Assembly (NCBI GenBank): GCA_965261105.1
Contig: CBDHCM010000006.1
Location: 3,596,001-3,660,000 of the forward strand
Length of the DNA: 64,000 bases
Reading direction: 5' to 3'
Origin: Aldehydirespirator sp965261105
GTDB lineage: Bacteria; Actinomycetota; Acidimicrobiia; Acidimicrobiales; Aldehydirespiratoraceae
The translations under genes and the position numbers were made by a program. Under the pieces are notes generated by a model that saw only the letters and a program-made list of their open reading frames with translations, ran no database searches and was not told the origin of the DNA. Positions 1 to 9,169 of this stretch are shown piece by piece (positions within the stretch are counted from its first letter, which is position 1; each line of letters starts with the position of its first letter).

Positions 1-1432
1 TGATGCCGTCGACTACGAAGCGGTGCTCAGACCGGTTCTTGGTCGAGGCCAGCAGACTCGCGGCCAGACTCTCGTCGGCCTCGGGGCTGTCGCCGCGGGG
101 GGCGGTGCCGGCCAGGGCGGTGGTGTGCAGCCGGGGTCCGTCGAGAGTGACCAGTTCCTCGGGTGTCGACCCCAGGAAGGTGGTGTCCCCGACCGTGAAC
201 GCGAAGGTCGCGCAAGCGGGATTGCGGTGCCGCAGCCGGGCCGGCAACGTTACGATGTCCAACTCGACCTCGAGGGTGACTGTGCGGGCCAGTACCACCT
301 TGTGGAGCCCATCCCGGTCGATCGCTTCCACTGCGGAGGCGACGAGGTCCAGGTAGTCGTCGTCCCGGCCTCGGGCGCCGTCGCCGGTGACAGCTCCGCC
401 GGCAGCTGCTCCGGCGGGCGGGAGTGCCGGCGGATCGGACCGGAAGGCGTCCAGCCGCTGATCGAGCCGGGCCGCGGCGGCAGTCTCGTCGCCGTCGGGC
501 CCAACCCGGGTGGCGACCTGGACCCAGGTGCCGTCGGGCCGGTCGACCACCGTGAGCTCGGGCAACACCAGCCGGCAGTCCCCGAAGCCATCCCAGCGCG
601 GACCTCGATGCAGGTTCTGCTCGGCGGCGTCGTCGTACGGGCTGGTGTCGCCCTGGCGGTCGGCTGTGGGCGTGAACGAGAACCCGCCCACCAGCACGGG
701 CGCGGGCGCATCCGGGGTTGCATCACGCCGGATCCGGGCTGCGAGCACCGCCCGAGCCGCCGACGCAGCCGAGAAGCGATCGCGGCCGACCGGCTCGATG
801 ACCTCGACCGCTCCGATGGCGGCCAGCCCCAGGCCGGCGTCGGGGCGCAGCCAGACGCTGCGATACGGGTCGGCGCCGGCCGCGGCGTAGACGGCGAGGG
901 GATCGACGCGCCCGGCGCAGCGCCGGGCTTTGACGACGATGGCCCCGGCAGCCGGGGCGGGATCGTCTCCGATGCGGGCCATCGCCCTAGCCCAAAGCGT
1001 TTTCTCGAAGTGTCCGACGACGAGTCTGGTGGCCACCGGAACGAGCCGGTTCGCGCTGGCGACCAGCGCGGCCCTGTCGTGATCCTTCCGGTCGAAGTGG
1101 CGTTTCAGCAGGTCGATGGCGTCCTCGATCAGGTTCTCCACGTTGGTGGCGTGTCGCATGGCCAGAGCGGCCAACTCCTCGACGGCCACTCCTTCTGCGA
1201 CGAGGGTGCGAGCCGCTACGAGCATCTCGACATCGTCGGAGCCGAAACGCTCGCCGTCGGAGCCGTTCTCCAGAGGCGTGAGCAATCCGGCGTCGATCAC
1301 CAGATCCACAACGAAGGCGGGGACCCCGGCCCGCTCAGCCAGTCCGGCCCTGGCGAGGACGAGACCGGCATGGGGGGCATCGGCCGCGGCGGTGTCCGGC
1401 ACGCCCACCATGCTAGGAGTCGGCGGCGCCAT
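1..1432 (-). CDS. menF: Isochorismate synthase with MerR-like N-terminal region (3' end outside window)
   Basis: One uninterrupted reading frame runs from ATG at 1432 (alternative in-frame ATG at 1411) off the left edge. Its last 100 visible residues match the chorismate-binding fold of isochorismate synthases (LHKVVLART, then FLGSTPEELV, then ALAGTAPRG, then TKNRSEHRFVVDGI), which convert chorismate to isochorismate for menaquinone or siderophore synthesis. The catalytic C-terminal part is cut off. Residues about 15-130 look different: VPAFVVDLVIDAGLLTP and FGSDDVEMLVAARTLV resemble the effector half of MerR-family regulators. An internal ATG at 981 could start the synthase alone, so fusion or internal initiation cannot be separated by eye. 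MenF, EntC and DhbC types cannot be told apart here. Confidence 0.75.
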   Translation of the reverse strand, partial: MAPPTPSMVGVPDTAAADAPHAGLVLARAGLAERAGVPAFVVDLVIDAGLLTPLENGSDGERFGSDDVEMLVAARTLVAEGVAVEELAALAMRHATNVENLIEDAIDLLKRHFDRKDHDRAALVASANRLVPVATRLVVGHFEKTLWARAMARIGDDPAPAAGAIVVKARRCAGRVDPLAVYAAAGADPYRSVWLRPDAGLGLAAIGAVEVIEPVGRDRFSAASAARAVLAARIRRDATPDAPAPVLVGGFSFTPTADRQGDTSPYDDAAEQNLHRGPRWDGFGDCRLVLPELTVVDRPDGTWVQVATRVGPDGDETAAAARLDQRLDAFRSDPPALPPAGAAAGGAVTGDGARGRDDDYLDLVASAVEAIDRDGLHKVVLARTVTLEVELDIVTLPARLRHRNPACATFAFTVGDTTFLGSTPEELVTLDGPRLHTTALAGTAPRGDSPEADESLAASLLASTKNRSEHRFVVDGI

Positions 1433-1492
1433 GCCGATTCGGGCGGCTCATGGGGCGCTCCTGGTCGGGCCGCGCCCGGATAGAGTCGGCCC

Positions 1493-1951
1493 ATGGTCTT
1501 CGCTGCGGGAAACACGGCATACAACATTGTCGAGGTGCTCCATGTCTTCACGGTCGTGGTGGCTCTGGCGCCGGTGTTCGTCCATCCGCTGCTGCGCAGG
1601 CAGATCCGCGCCGCGGACGGCACTGGACATCAGCAGCTCGTCGTGGCCATGGCAGCCAACGCGCGCCGACTGTACGGTCCGGCGCTGATCCTGGCGGGAC
1701 TGCTGGGCATCGCCCTGATCGAGATGTCCGAGGACGCGATCTCGCTGACCGAGGGCTGGGTGATCGCCGCCATCGTGATCTGGGTGGCGATGAACGGGAT
1801 CCTGCACGGCATGATCAGGCCTGCCCTCAAGGCCGAGGGGGCCGAGGGTGCGTCGCCGGGCACCGACAAGCGGCTCGATGCGGGTTCGGCGCCGTTGGCG
1901 ATCTGTTTCATTGCGCAGCTGGTGCTGATGACCTGGCAGCCCGGGGGCTGA
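1493..1951 (+). CDS. Small integral membrane protein
   Basis: A 152-residue hydrophobic protein with about four predicted membrane segments (around residues 9-28, 61-78, 86-106 and 130-148). It vaguely resembles DUF2269-type membrane proteins, but no diagnostic motif was found. It is divergent from the isochorismate synthase. TAGAGT at 1481-1486 lies six bases before the ATG, the spacing expected of a leaderless promoter, and no Shine-Dalgarno sequence is visible. Function unknown. Confidence 0.7.
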   Translation: MVFAAGNTAYNIVEVLHVFTVVVALAPVFVHPLLRRQIRAADGTGHQQLVVAMAANARRLYGPALILAGLLGIALIEMSEDAISLTEGWVIAAIVIWVAMNGILHGMIRPALKAEGAEGASPGTDKRLDAGSAPLAICFIAQLVLMTWQPGG

Positions 1952-2015
1952 ACGACCCGAGGTCGCAGCATTCCTGCTCACCAACGGGCGACGCTGGCGC
2001 CCGGGCTCAAGCAGT

Positions 2016-2555
2016 TCAGGTGAACCCGCGGCGCGATCGCGGCCGGGGCCTGGGTGCGGCCGGATTAGCATCCGCCAAGAGCAGCAGCAGACGAGGCTCG
2101 GCAGCGCGGAGGCGAGGCAGCCCGCCAGGTCTTCGAGCAGGTCGGAGAGGCCGGTGCGGCCGTCCGGGCCCGGGTCGACGCGATCTCACGCACTCTTTGC
2201 CGATCCGCTCCAGAGCACGTCTCACGACACCCTCGCCGCGCTCACCCAACATCTTGGCGTCAACGAGGTTCACGTAGTTGGAGCCGATGTGGCGACCGAG
2301 CACGGACACGTCGTAGAGCACCGCCCGCCGACCTGTCACCAGCGCGGCAACGCCGGTCATCCCCGAGCCGGCAAAGGGGTCAAGTACCACGTCGCCAGGT
2401 TCGGTGAACGCCTCGATGAAGGGCGCGATGGCGGTGACGGGCACCTTGGTGAGGTAGGCGTGCGCCATGTAGACGGGGTCGCTGCGGCGCACCTGCACCA
2501 TCGACGGCAGCGCACCGTGCGCCCCGTCGGGCACAGCAAACAGGTCGATCGTCAT
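2016..2555 (-). pseudogene. N-terminal stump of a DNA methyltransferase
   Basis: From ATG 2555 the frame reads as the start of an amino-methyltransferase. The SAM-binding motif DPFAGSGMTGVAAL is near residue 65 and is followed by RRAVLYDVSVLGRHIGSNY. Resemblance stops after about 120 residues (around 2190). The rest of the frame to the stop at 2016 is arginine/proline-rich and looks like out-of-frame sequence. Family members are several hundred residues longer and carry a second catalytic motif (such as DPPY), absent here. This suggests a truncated or frameshifted gene that cannot methylate DNA. It probably belonged to a restriction-modification or defence cassette with the fragment at 2694-2816. 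Confidence 0.65.
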
Positions 2556-2693
2556 CGGTAGCCTCGCATCCGTGAGCACCCTACGCGGCACCATGATGGT
2601 CGAGTGTGATGACACCGTCGGCGACAGCGGGCGGCCAGCCTGTCGCTGCACGCGAGCCTGCTGCAGCATCGACGACGCACTGGACGGCGGCTG

Positions 2694-2816
2694 ATGGGCT
2701 TCAAGGCGGACGCCGACTTCGCCCGGTTCGTGTCGATGTGTAGTGATTCTGGGATCGTGTCCGACCCCACCGGCCAACCCGACCAGCGCATCGCGGCGCG
2801 AGCCGCCGCAGTCTGA
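2694..2816 (+). pseudogene. N-terminal fragment of a defence-associated hypothetical protein
   Basis: This 40-codon frame begins MGFKADADFARFVSM. From memory, that start is characteristic of a family of hypothetical proteins found beside DNA methyltransferases. The frame stops after 40 codons, so only the start of the gene would be left. It lies 138 bases from the methyltransferase stump, on the opposite strand. The identification rests on one short motif. Confidence 0.3.
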
Positions 2817-2837
2817 TCTTGGGACGGCAGGACGACC

Positions 2838-4787
2838 ATGCACCCCTTCGCCGACGTGTTCGACGCTGCGACGGTCGTGGCGCTCGCCGAGCCGCTGGTG
2901 CACGAGCGTGGCGAGGGCTACCGGCGCAACGGGCGGGTCGGACCGCTCACGGTCCGCGACGGGCGGCTGGAGGCGACGGTGCGGGGCACCATGCCCTACA
3001 TCGTGGAGCTTTGGGCCGAACGCGGCAAGCCACGGTGGTCTTGCACGTGCCCGGCCGCTGAGGACGGCTCGTTCTGCAAGCACTGCACCGCTGTGGCCCT
3101 CTCGATGGGATCAGACGACAGTCCACTGGTTGTTCCGCCTCTCGCCCCTCTCGCCAGGCTCGTCCGGGCGCAGGCGTCCGCGTCGGGCCGGCGTGTCGAT
3201 CCGGCGCCGGCGGAGGACCTGGCCAGCTTCGTGGAGGGGCTCGCCCAGGACCGATTGGCCCGCATCGTGCTGGACCATGCCGCCACGGACTGGCGGTTGC
3301 GTGAGCGCCTGCTGGCGGAGGCCCGAGCGGCGCGAGGCGACAGCCCGGACATGGGCGCCTGGCAGCGACGCATCGACAACGCCTTCGCTCCTTACGGCGA
3401 ATTCGTCACCTATCGCGAGGCGCGCGGCTGGGCTGACGGCGTCAACGACGTGATCGACGCGCTCGCCGATCTCTGCGACGCGGGCCAGCACGACGCCGCG
3501 GCGCGTCTGGCCGAGCACGCCCACCGCCGCGCCGACAAGGCCATCGACTACGTCGACGACTCCGACGGCCGGCTCAGCGACATCTCCCTGCGGCTGTCCG
3601 AGGTGCATCACCGGGCCTGCGTGGAGGGTCGGCCCGATCCAGTGGAGCTCGCAGCCCGCCTGGTGGACTTGGAGCTCACCTCGGAGCTGGACGGCTTCTA
3701 CCGAGCGGCCGCCGAGTACGCCGAGGTTCTCGGCGAGGCAGGTCTGGCGGCGTACCGCGAGCGGCTCGAGCCGCAATGGAAGCGGATCGGTCATGGGGCC
3801 GGCGACTGGTCGGACAATGCCTTCGCCGTCCGTCAGGCCATGGCGGGCTGGGCCATGGGCACCGGAGATCCCGACGCTCTCATCGAGGTGCACGGGCGCG
3901 ACCGGATCGGCCCCGGCAGTGTGCTGGAGATAGCCCTCGCCCTCAATGCGGCCGGCCGAGCCGACGAGGCGATGGAGTGGGCCCGACGCGGGATCGCCGA
4001 GCACGGCGACACCGAATGGCATGCAGGCGACCTTCGCGAGTTCCTGGCCGGGGCGCTTCGCGGACGAGGCGAGGCACAGGCCGCGGTCGAGCTGTTCTGG
4101 CAGGCGTTCGTCTCGCATCCGTCCCTGGCGACCTACCGGCGCCTCCTCGACGAGGCCGCTGAGCCTCGCAGCGGCGCCGACGACCCCGAACAGCCCGACA
4201 AGCCCCAGCAACCCGACAAGCCCCAGCAACCCGACAAGCCCCAGCAACCCGACAAGCCCCAGCAACCCGACAAGCCCCAGCAACCCGACAAGCCCCAGCA
4301 ACCCGACAAGCCCGAACAGCCCGACAAGCCCGCCGGCTGGCAGCAGCGCTGCGAGGAAGAGCTGCGCAGCCGCCTCTCCCGGCTCGGTGGCCGAGTTCCC
4401 GGCGACCGGGGGGCGAGCAACGCGGCGGTTCCGCGCGCCGCAGAGGCGCTCGTGGAAATCCTTGCCTACGAGGGTCGCGTCGAGGCGGCATGGAACGCGG
4501 CGACCGTGCACGGATGCGCCGAACGCATGCGGATGACGCTCGCCCGGGCACGCGAGAAGACCCATCCTTCGGACGCGATGGGCGTCTACGAGCCCCGTGT
4601 GCTCGAGCTGATCAACCAGAAGAAGACCCACGCCTACCGGTCTGCGGTCGATCTGATGGAGCGCATCCGCCACCTGGCCGACGCAGCGAACGAGCCGGAC
4701 CGCTTCAGGTCGCTGCTCGAGCGGGTGCGCACAGAGCACAGGGCCAAGCGCAACCTCAAGAAACTGCTCGACGCCAAAGGCTGGTGA
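2838..4787 (+). CDS. SWIM zinc-finger protein with proline/lysine repeat tract
   Basis: A 649-residue protein. A SWIM zinc-binding motif (CxCx8CxH: SCTCPAAEDGSFCKHC) lies near residues 69-84, after a short domain (YRRNGRVGPLTVRDGRLEA) typical of the bacterial SWIM family. The central part (about 120-430) is alpha-helical and TPR-like. Residues about 451-498 are eight tandem copies of E/Q-QPDKP. The C-terminal 150 residues are again helical (LARAREKTHPSDAMGVYEPR). Family members are thought to bind nucleic acid or partner proteins, and no enzymatic activity is evident. It starts at the first ATG after GGGACGGCAGGACGACC, with no good Shine-Dalgarno. It lies between a methyltransferase stump and a broken ATPase gene, so a defence role is possible but unproven. 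Confidence 0.8.
   Translation: MHPFADVFDAATVVALAEPLVHERGEGYRRNGRVGPLTVRDGRLEATVRGTMPYIVELWAERGKPRWSCTCPAAEDGSFCKHCTAVALSMGSDDSPLVVPPLAPLARLVRAQASASGRRVDPAPAEDLASFVEGLAQDRLARIVLDHAATDWRLRERLLAEARAARGDSPDMGAWQRRIDNAFAPYGEFVTYREARGWADGVNDVIDALADLCDAGQHDAAARLAEHAHRRADKAIDYVDDSDGRLSDISLRLSEVHHRACVEGRPDPVELAARLVDLELTSELDGFYRAAAEYAEVLGEAGLAAYRERLEPQWKRIGHGAGDWSDNAFAVRQAMAGWAMGTGDPDALIEVHGRDRIGPGSVLEIALALNAAGRADEAMEWARRGIAEHGDTEWHAGDLREFLAGALRGRGEAQAAVELFWQAFVSHPSLATYRRLLDEAAEPRSGADDPEQPDKPQQPDKPQQPDKPQQPDKPQQPDKPQQPDKPQQPDKPEQPDKPAGWQQRCEEELRSRLSRLGGRVPGDRGASNAAVPRAAEALVEILAYEGRVEAAWNAATVHGCAERMRMTLARAREKTHPSDAMGVYEPRVLELINQKKTHAYRSAVDLMERIRHLADAANEPDRFRSLLERVRTEHRAKRNLKKLLDAKGW
4188..4331 (+). repeat. 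18-bp in-frame tandem repeat, 8 copies
   Basis: Eight exact-length units. The first and last encode EQPDKP and the six internal ones QQPDKP. The six central units (4206-4313) look identical at DNA level. This indicates recent expansion by slippage or unequal exchange inside the SWIM protein gene; copy number is expected to vary between strains. Confidence 0.95.
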
Positions 4788-4877
4788 GAGCTCAGGGCGC
4801 CCGCCGTCGAGAGTCTCACAGCGGAGTGCATGGAAGTCCAGGCCGGGCATGGGCGCCCCCGACTCAGACGGGGAGCG

Positions 4878-6035
4878 TCACTTGAAGAACGGCAGCTGAT
4901 CGATTCCGGCCGGCTGGGTTCGGGACTCTAGGATCTCCCGCAGGTTGATCCCGGCATCCACATGCTCCCTTGCGCCCTCGATCTCCGACGCCATCTGGGC
5001 CGTTGTGCCCTCGGCGTCGGGAGACAGCACGACCACCTCGTCGAGGCCGAGGCCCGGATCCGACAGCATCTCGGCCGAATGCGTCGACAAGATCACCTGT
5101 GGTCCGTCGCACCGGGTCACCCGGCTCAACACGGCCGGAAGTTTGCGCACGACCGCCGCGTGCAGCGACAGCTCCGGCTCTTCCAGCAGGATCACTCGGT
5201 TGGACTTGGAGGACTTGTCCTGCAGCGTCCACAGCAGCCCGATCAGGCGCAGCGTGCCGTCGGAGAGATCCCGCTCGTCCTGCCAGGCGCCCTGCTCGCG
5301 CCAATGCTGGTAGCGGGCCTGCAGGTGCGGGGCTCCCGCTGAGTCGCGCACTAGCTGCAATGCGTCGATCTGCGGAACCGCCGCCCGAAGCGCGGAGTTG
5401 ACGCGCCGGAGCCGGGAGTCACGGGTGCGCTTGGCCGTGTCTGCCACTGCTACGAGGAAGTCCTCGCCAAAGGACTCCTTGTCCGTCTTCTGGCCTTGCC
5501 CAGGATCACGGATGATCTGCGGGACCAGATGCCGGTAGCGCACGCCGACGAGGAACTCAGCGACGGCCCGAAACTCCCTGTTGGCGTTCACCTGCTCGAG
5601 CGCGGTCTGCGTGAGCCGCTCGGTGTCCTCGTGATCGTCCGCGTCCGGCCGCTCGAGGATGACTCGGGCGTCCGTCTGGACGATCTCCTTGGCGACCATC
5701 GCCCGGCGCCGTCCCCGCGGTTCGGCCGTCAGCTGCAGCTCGTAGCTCCAAACAGCATCACGGCCGGGATCGCGCAGCTCGACCCGCAGCCCGACACGTC
5801 CGTGGTTGAAGTTACGGGCGGCCAGTCACCGGATCCGGCCCATCCCGCCCCTGGTCTCGACCGCGTGCTGCAAGCCGCCGCCCGTGTCGGCAATGTCGCG
5901 CAGGAACCTCAGGCCGTCCAGCAAGTTGGACTTGCCCGAGGCGTTCGGCCCGACAATGAGCAGGCGGTCGCCCACGGGGACATCCACTGACTTGAAGTTC
6001 CGCCAGTTCTTGAACGACAGACTCGCCAGCCGCAT
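4878..6035 (-). pseudogene. AAA/RecF-like ATPase gene interrupted by one in-frame stop
   Basis: Reading from ATG 6035, the protein begins MRLASLSFKNWRNFKSV with a Walker A motif GPNASGKSN near residues 29-37. At codon 70 (5826-5828) the frame meets TGA. Past that stop the same frame continues without a shift as LAARNFNHGRVGLRVEL and runs to 4878 with Walker B VILLEEPELSLH (near residue 280) and ILSTHSAEML. The two halves together give about 385 residues, a normal length for an OLD/RecF-like ATPase of the type linked to abortive infection or restriction loci. Relatives I recall have a cysteine at this place (GRIRC-LAAR), so TGC to TGA is the simplest change. An ATG at 5699 could restart translation, but that product would lack Walker A. 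Confidence 0.8.
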
Positions 6036-6244
6036 CCGGACCCCGTGCCTTCCGTGTTGATCAACCAACGCAAGGCTACCGCCAGCCTCATCGGCCAATG
6101 TCTGTGCCGGGCAGGAACGCCACCCACGACAGATCGCCTCCAACCCCACCACCATCGGCGGTGGGGCCGCCCTCAGCGAGGGGCGGGCGCTCATCGATGC
6201 TTACGACCCGCTACCGGCGACCCGTGGCCCTACCATGGCTTGCC

Positions 6245-9055
6245 GTGCCTGTTGTTGACACCGCTGGTGGATCGTCGGACTATCTCGCTCCCGAGCAGCG
6301 GGCTCGGACGGAGATCGACGCCCAGCTTGAAGCGTGCGGCTGGGTGGTGCAGGACTACAAGCACGCCGCGGTCGCTGCGGCGCAGGGTGTGGCCGTGCGG
6401 GAGGTGCCCACCGAGGCCGGGCCTGCCGACTACGTGCTGTTCGTGGACCGCCAGGCGGTGGGGGTGATCGAGGCCAAGAAGCCCGGCAGCACCCTCACCG
6501 GGGTGGAGCCCCAGACCCGCAAGTACCGCGCCGCCTACCCCGAGGAGCTGCCTGCGTTCTTGGTGGACGGCGCGCTGGCGTTCGGCTACGAGTCCACCGG
6601 CGCCGAGACCCGATTCACCTGCGGGCTCGACCCGGTGCCCGCGTCGCGGCGGGTGTTCACGTTCCATCGGCCCGAGACGCTGTCCCGCTGGGTCGGCACC
6701 TACACCGACCGCACCCAGCTCGGAGGGTTCGTCGCCTATCCGACGCTGCGGCTCGGCATCCGCGACCTGCCCGAGCTCGAGCCCGACCCGCCGCACCTCT
6801 GGCCGGCGCAGGCCGAGGCGATCCGAAACCTGGAGGAGTCGCTGCGGGCCAACCGTCCGAGGGCTCTGATCCAGATGGCCACCGGGACGGGCAAGACGTT
6901 CACGGCGGCCAACGCCTGCTACCGGCTGGTGCGCCACGCCGACGCCGCCCGGGTCCTGTTCCTGGTGGACAGGGCCAACCTGGGCCGCCAGGCGCTGCGG
7001 GAGTTCCAGGGCTTCGCGGCGCCCGACGACCCCCGCAAGTTCAGCGAGCTCTACAACGTCCGCCACCTCACCGACTCCCGGGTGGACATGGCCGCCGAGA
7101 CGTCGGCGAAGGTGCACATCTGCACCATCCAGCGGCTGTTCTCGATCCTGCGGGGCGACGACCCGGAGGGCTTCGACGACGCCCTCGACGAGCGCTCCGG
7201 CTTCGAGGTCGAGCCTGCCCAGCCGGTGGAGGTGGCCTACAACCCGAAGGTGCCGATCGAGTCCTACGACTTGATCATCGTCGACGAGTGCCACCGCTCG
7301 ATCTACGGGGTGTGGCGCCAGGTGCTGGAGTATTTCGACGCGTTCCTGGTGGGGCTCACGGCCACGCCGGGCATCCAGACGTTCGCCTTCTTCGACCAGA
7401 ACCTGGTGATGGAGTACGGGCACGCCCAGGCGGTGGCCGACCGGGTGAACGTGGACTTCGACGTGTTCCGGATCCGCACCGAGATCACCGAGTCGGGCGG
7501 CACCGTCCCGGCCGAGTTCGTGACCGGGTTTCGCGACCGCGACACCCGCCAGCTCCGCTTGGAGAGGGTCGACGAGGACATCGACTACAGCGCCGCCGAG
7601 CTGGACCGCAGGGTGGTGGCCCCCGACCAGATCCGCAAGGTGGTGCGTACGCTGCGCGATTCGCTGCCGGAGATTTTCAAGGACCGGAAGCGCCGCGGCG
7701 ACAGCCTGCTGGCCAACGTCCCCAAGACGCTGATCTTCGCCAAGGACGACAGCCACGCCGACGACATCGTGCAGGTCGTGCGCGAGGAGTTCGGCCTGAG
7801 CAACGAGGGCGCGGTCAAGATCACCTACCGCTCCGGCGACTCCGGCAACAAGCCCGAGGATCTGCTCCAGCAGTTCCGCACCAACTACCCCACCCGCATC
7901 GCGGTGACGGTGGACATGATCGCCACCGGCACCGACGTGAAGCCCATCGAGTGCGTGGTGTTCATGCGCATGGTGCGCAGCCGCAACTTCTTCGAGCAGA
8001 TGAAGGGCCGGGGCGTGCGGGTGATCGACACCGAGGATCTGCGCAGGGTCACGCCCGACGCCAGGGCCAAGGACCGCTTCGTGATCGTGGACGCAGTGGG
8101 CGTCACCGAGGCCGGCCTGCACGACACCGTGCCCCTTGAGCGCCAGCACGGGGTGAGCTTCGACCGGCTGCTCAACCTGGTCGGCCTGGGTTCGGTGGAT
8201 CCGGACGTGGTGTCGTCGGTGGCGTCCCGCCTGGCCCGCCTGAACCGCCGCATGACCGCCGAGGACCGGGCCGAGGTGGAAGAGGTCGCCGGCGTGGGCC
8301 TGGACGATCTGGTGCGTGAGATCACCGACGCGCTCGACCCCGACCGCCAGCACGAGGCGGCCGCGGCTACCGCCGGTGTAGACGATCCGACGCCCGAGCA
8401 GATCACCGCCGCCGCACGGCAGCTGATCACCGTGGCAATGCAGCCCATCGCCGGCAATCCCGAGCTGCGGCAGAAGCTGATCGAGGTCCGCCGCAGCTAC
8501 GAGCAGGTGATCGACACCGCGTCGAAGGACCACGTGATCTCCGGCGAGTACTCCCGTGAGGCCGCAGACCGGGCCCGAGGCCAGATCGACTCGTTCCGCA
8601 AGTTCATCGAGGACAACAGGGACGAGATCACCGCCCTGCAGGTTCTCTACAGCCAGCCCTACGGAGGCCGGCTCACCTACGCCGACATCAAGGAACTGGC
8701 CCAAGCCATAGGCCGCCCGCCCCGCCGCTGGACAACCGAAGCGCTGTGGCAGGCCTACAAGACGCTCGACGCCTCCAAGGTCAGGGGCACAGGCCACCGG
8801 GTCAACACCGACCTCGTGAGCCTCGTCCGTCACGCCCTCGGCCACACCAACGAGTTGGTGTCGTATCCCGAGTTGGTGAACGAACGCTTCGAAGCCTGGC
8901 TCCAACAGCAGCCGGCAGCCGGCCGCGACCTCACCGAAGATCAGACCGCCTACCTCCGCCTGATCAAGGAACGCCTGGCCACAAGCCTCACCGTCGCCCC
9001 GGCAGACCTCCAAGACCCACCCTTCAGCACCCACGGTGGCCTAGGAGACTGTTGA
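6245..9055 (+). CDS. hsdR: Type I restriction enzyme R subunit (HsdR), 3' end replaced by IS
   Basis: About 936 residues of an EcoEI-type HsdR, the ATP-dependent translocase and endonuclease subunit. In order: the N-terminal nuclease domain with VIEAKKPG near residue 75, Walker A ATGTGKT near 212, DECHRS near 346, LTATPG near 371, a second RecA-like domain ending around MKGRGVRVIDTEDL, and the helical EcoEI C-terminal region. The start is uncertain: GTG 6245 gives VPVVDTAGGSSDYLAPEQ, while ATG 6197 and ATG 6098 are in frame upstream. At 9044 an insertion element enters the gene, so the protein ends GGLGDC instead of continuing into the original last 23 codons, now at 11073-11146. The core domains are intact and the truncated subunit may still fold. 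Confidence 0.9.
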   Translation: MPVVDTAGGSSDYLAPEQRARTEIDAQLEACGWVVQDYKHAAVAAAQGVAVREVPTEAGPADYVLFVDRQAVGVIEAKKPGSTLTGVEPQTRKYRAAYPEELPAFLVDGALAFGYESTGAETRFTCGLDPVPASRRVFTFHRPETLSRWVGTYTDRTQLGGFVAYPTLRLGIRDLPELEPDPPHLWPAQAEAIRNLEESLRANRPRALIQMATGTGKTFTAANACYRLVRHADAARVLFLVDRANLGRQALREFQGFAAPDDPRKFSELYNVRHLTDSRVDMAAETSAKVHICTIQRLFSILRGDDPEGFDDALDERSGFEVEPAQPVEVAYNPKVPIESYDLIIVDECHRSIYGVWRQVLEYFDAFLVGLTATPGIQTFAFFDQNLVMEYGHAQAVADRVNVDFDVFRIRTEITESGGTVPAEFVTGFRDRDTRQLRLERVDEDIDYSAAELDRRVVAPDQIRKVVRTLRDSLPEIFKDRKRRGDSLLANVPKTLIFAKDDSHADDIVQVVREEFGLSNEGAVKITYRSGDSGNKPEDLLQQFRTNYPTRIAVTVDMIATGTDVKPIECVVFMRMVRSRNFFEQMKGRGVRVIDTEDLRRVTPDARAKDRFVIVDAVGVTEAGLHDTVPLERQHGVSFDRLLNLVGLGSVDPDVVSSVASRLARLNRRMTAEDRAEVEEVAGVGLDDLVREITDALDPDRQHEAAAATAGVDDPTPEQITAAARQLITVAMQPIAGNPELRQKLIEVRRSYEQVIDTASKDHVISGEYSREAADRARGQIDSFRKFIEDNRDEITALQVLYSQPYGGRLTYADIKELAQAIGRPPRRWTTEALWQAYKTLDASKVRGTGHRVNTDLVSLVRHALGHTNELVSYPELVNERFEAWLQQQPAAGRDLTEDQTAYLRLIKERLATSLTVAPADLQDPPFSTHGGLGDC

Positions 9056-9169
9056 GCAACCGGGTTGTCAGCTGTCGGGTCGGGGGTGGTGGTTCGGGCG
9101 GTTGCGCCGGTGTCGGCTTGCCGCGGCTTGGGCGGGTGTGGCCGGGCGCGGGCGCGGCGCCGGTCGGGG

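Noticed and set aside
23..1483. A 486-codon plus-strand frame over the isochorismate synthase
   Set aside because: The minus-strand frame has clear enzyme motifs; the plus frame is Gly/Arg-rich shadow sequence.
6230..6245. Possible selenocysteine or stop read-through to explain TGA in the upstream ATPase gene (5826)
   Set aside because: No selenocysteine machinery or hairpin is visible, and relatives would have an ordinary Cys here; a point mutation or error is simpler.
6230..9034. A 934-codon open frame antisense to hsdR
   Set aside because: It mirrors hsdR codon by codon, is rich in His/Val/Gly as expected of the antisense of high-GC genes, and has no recognisable motif.
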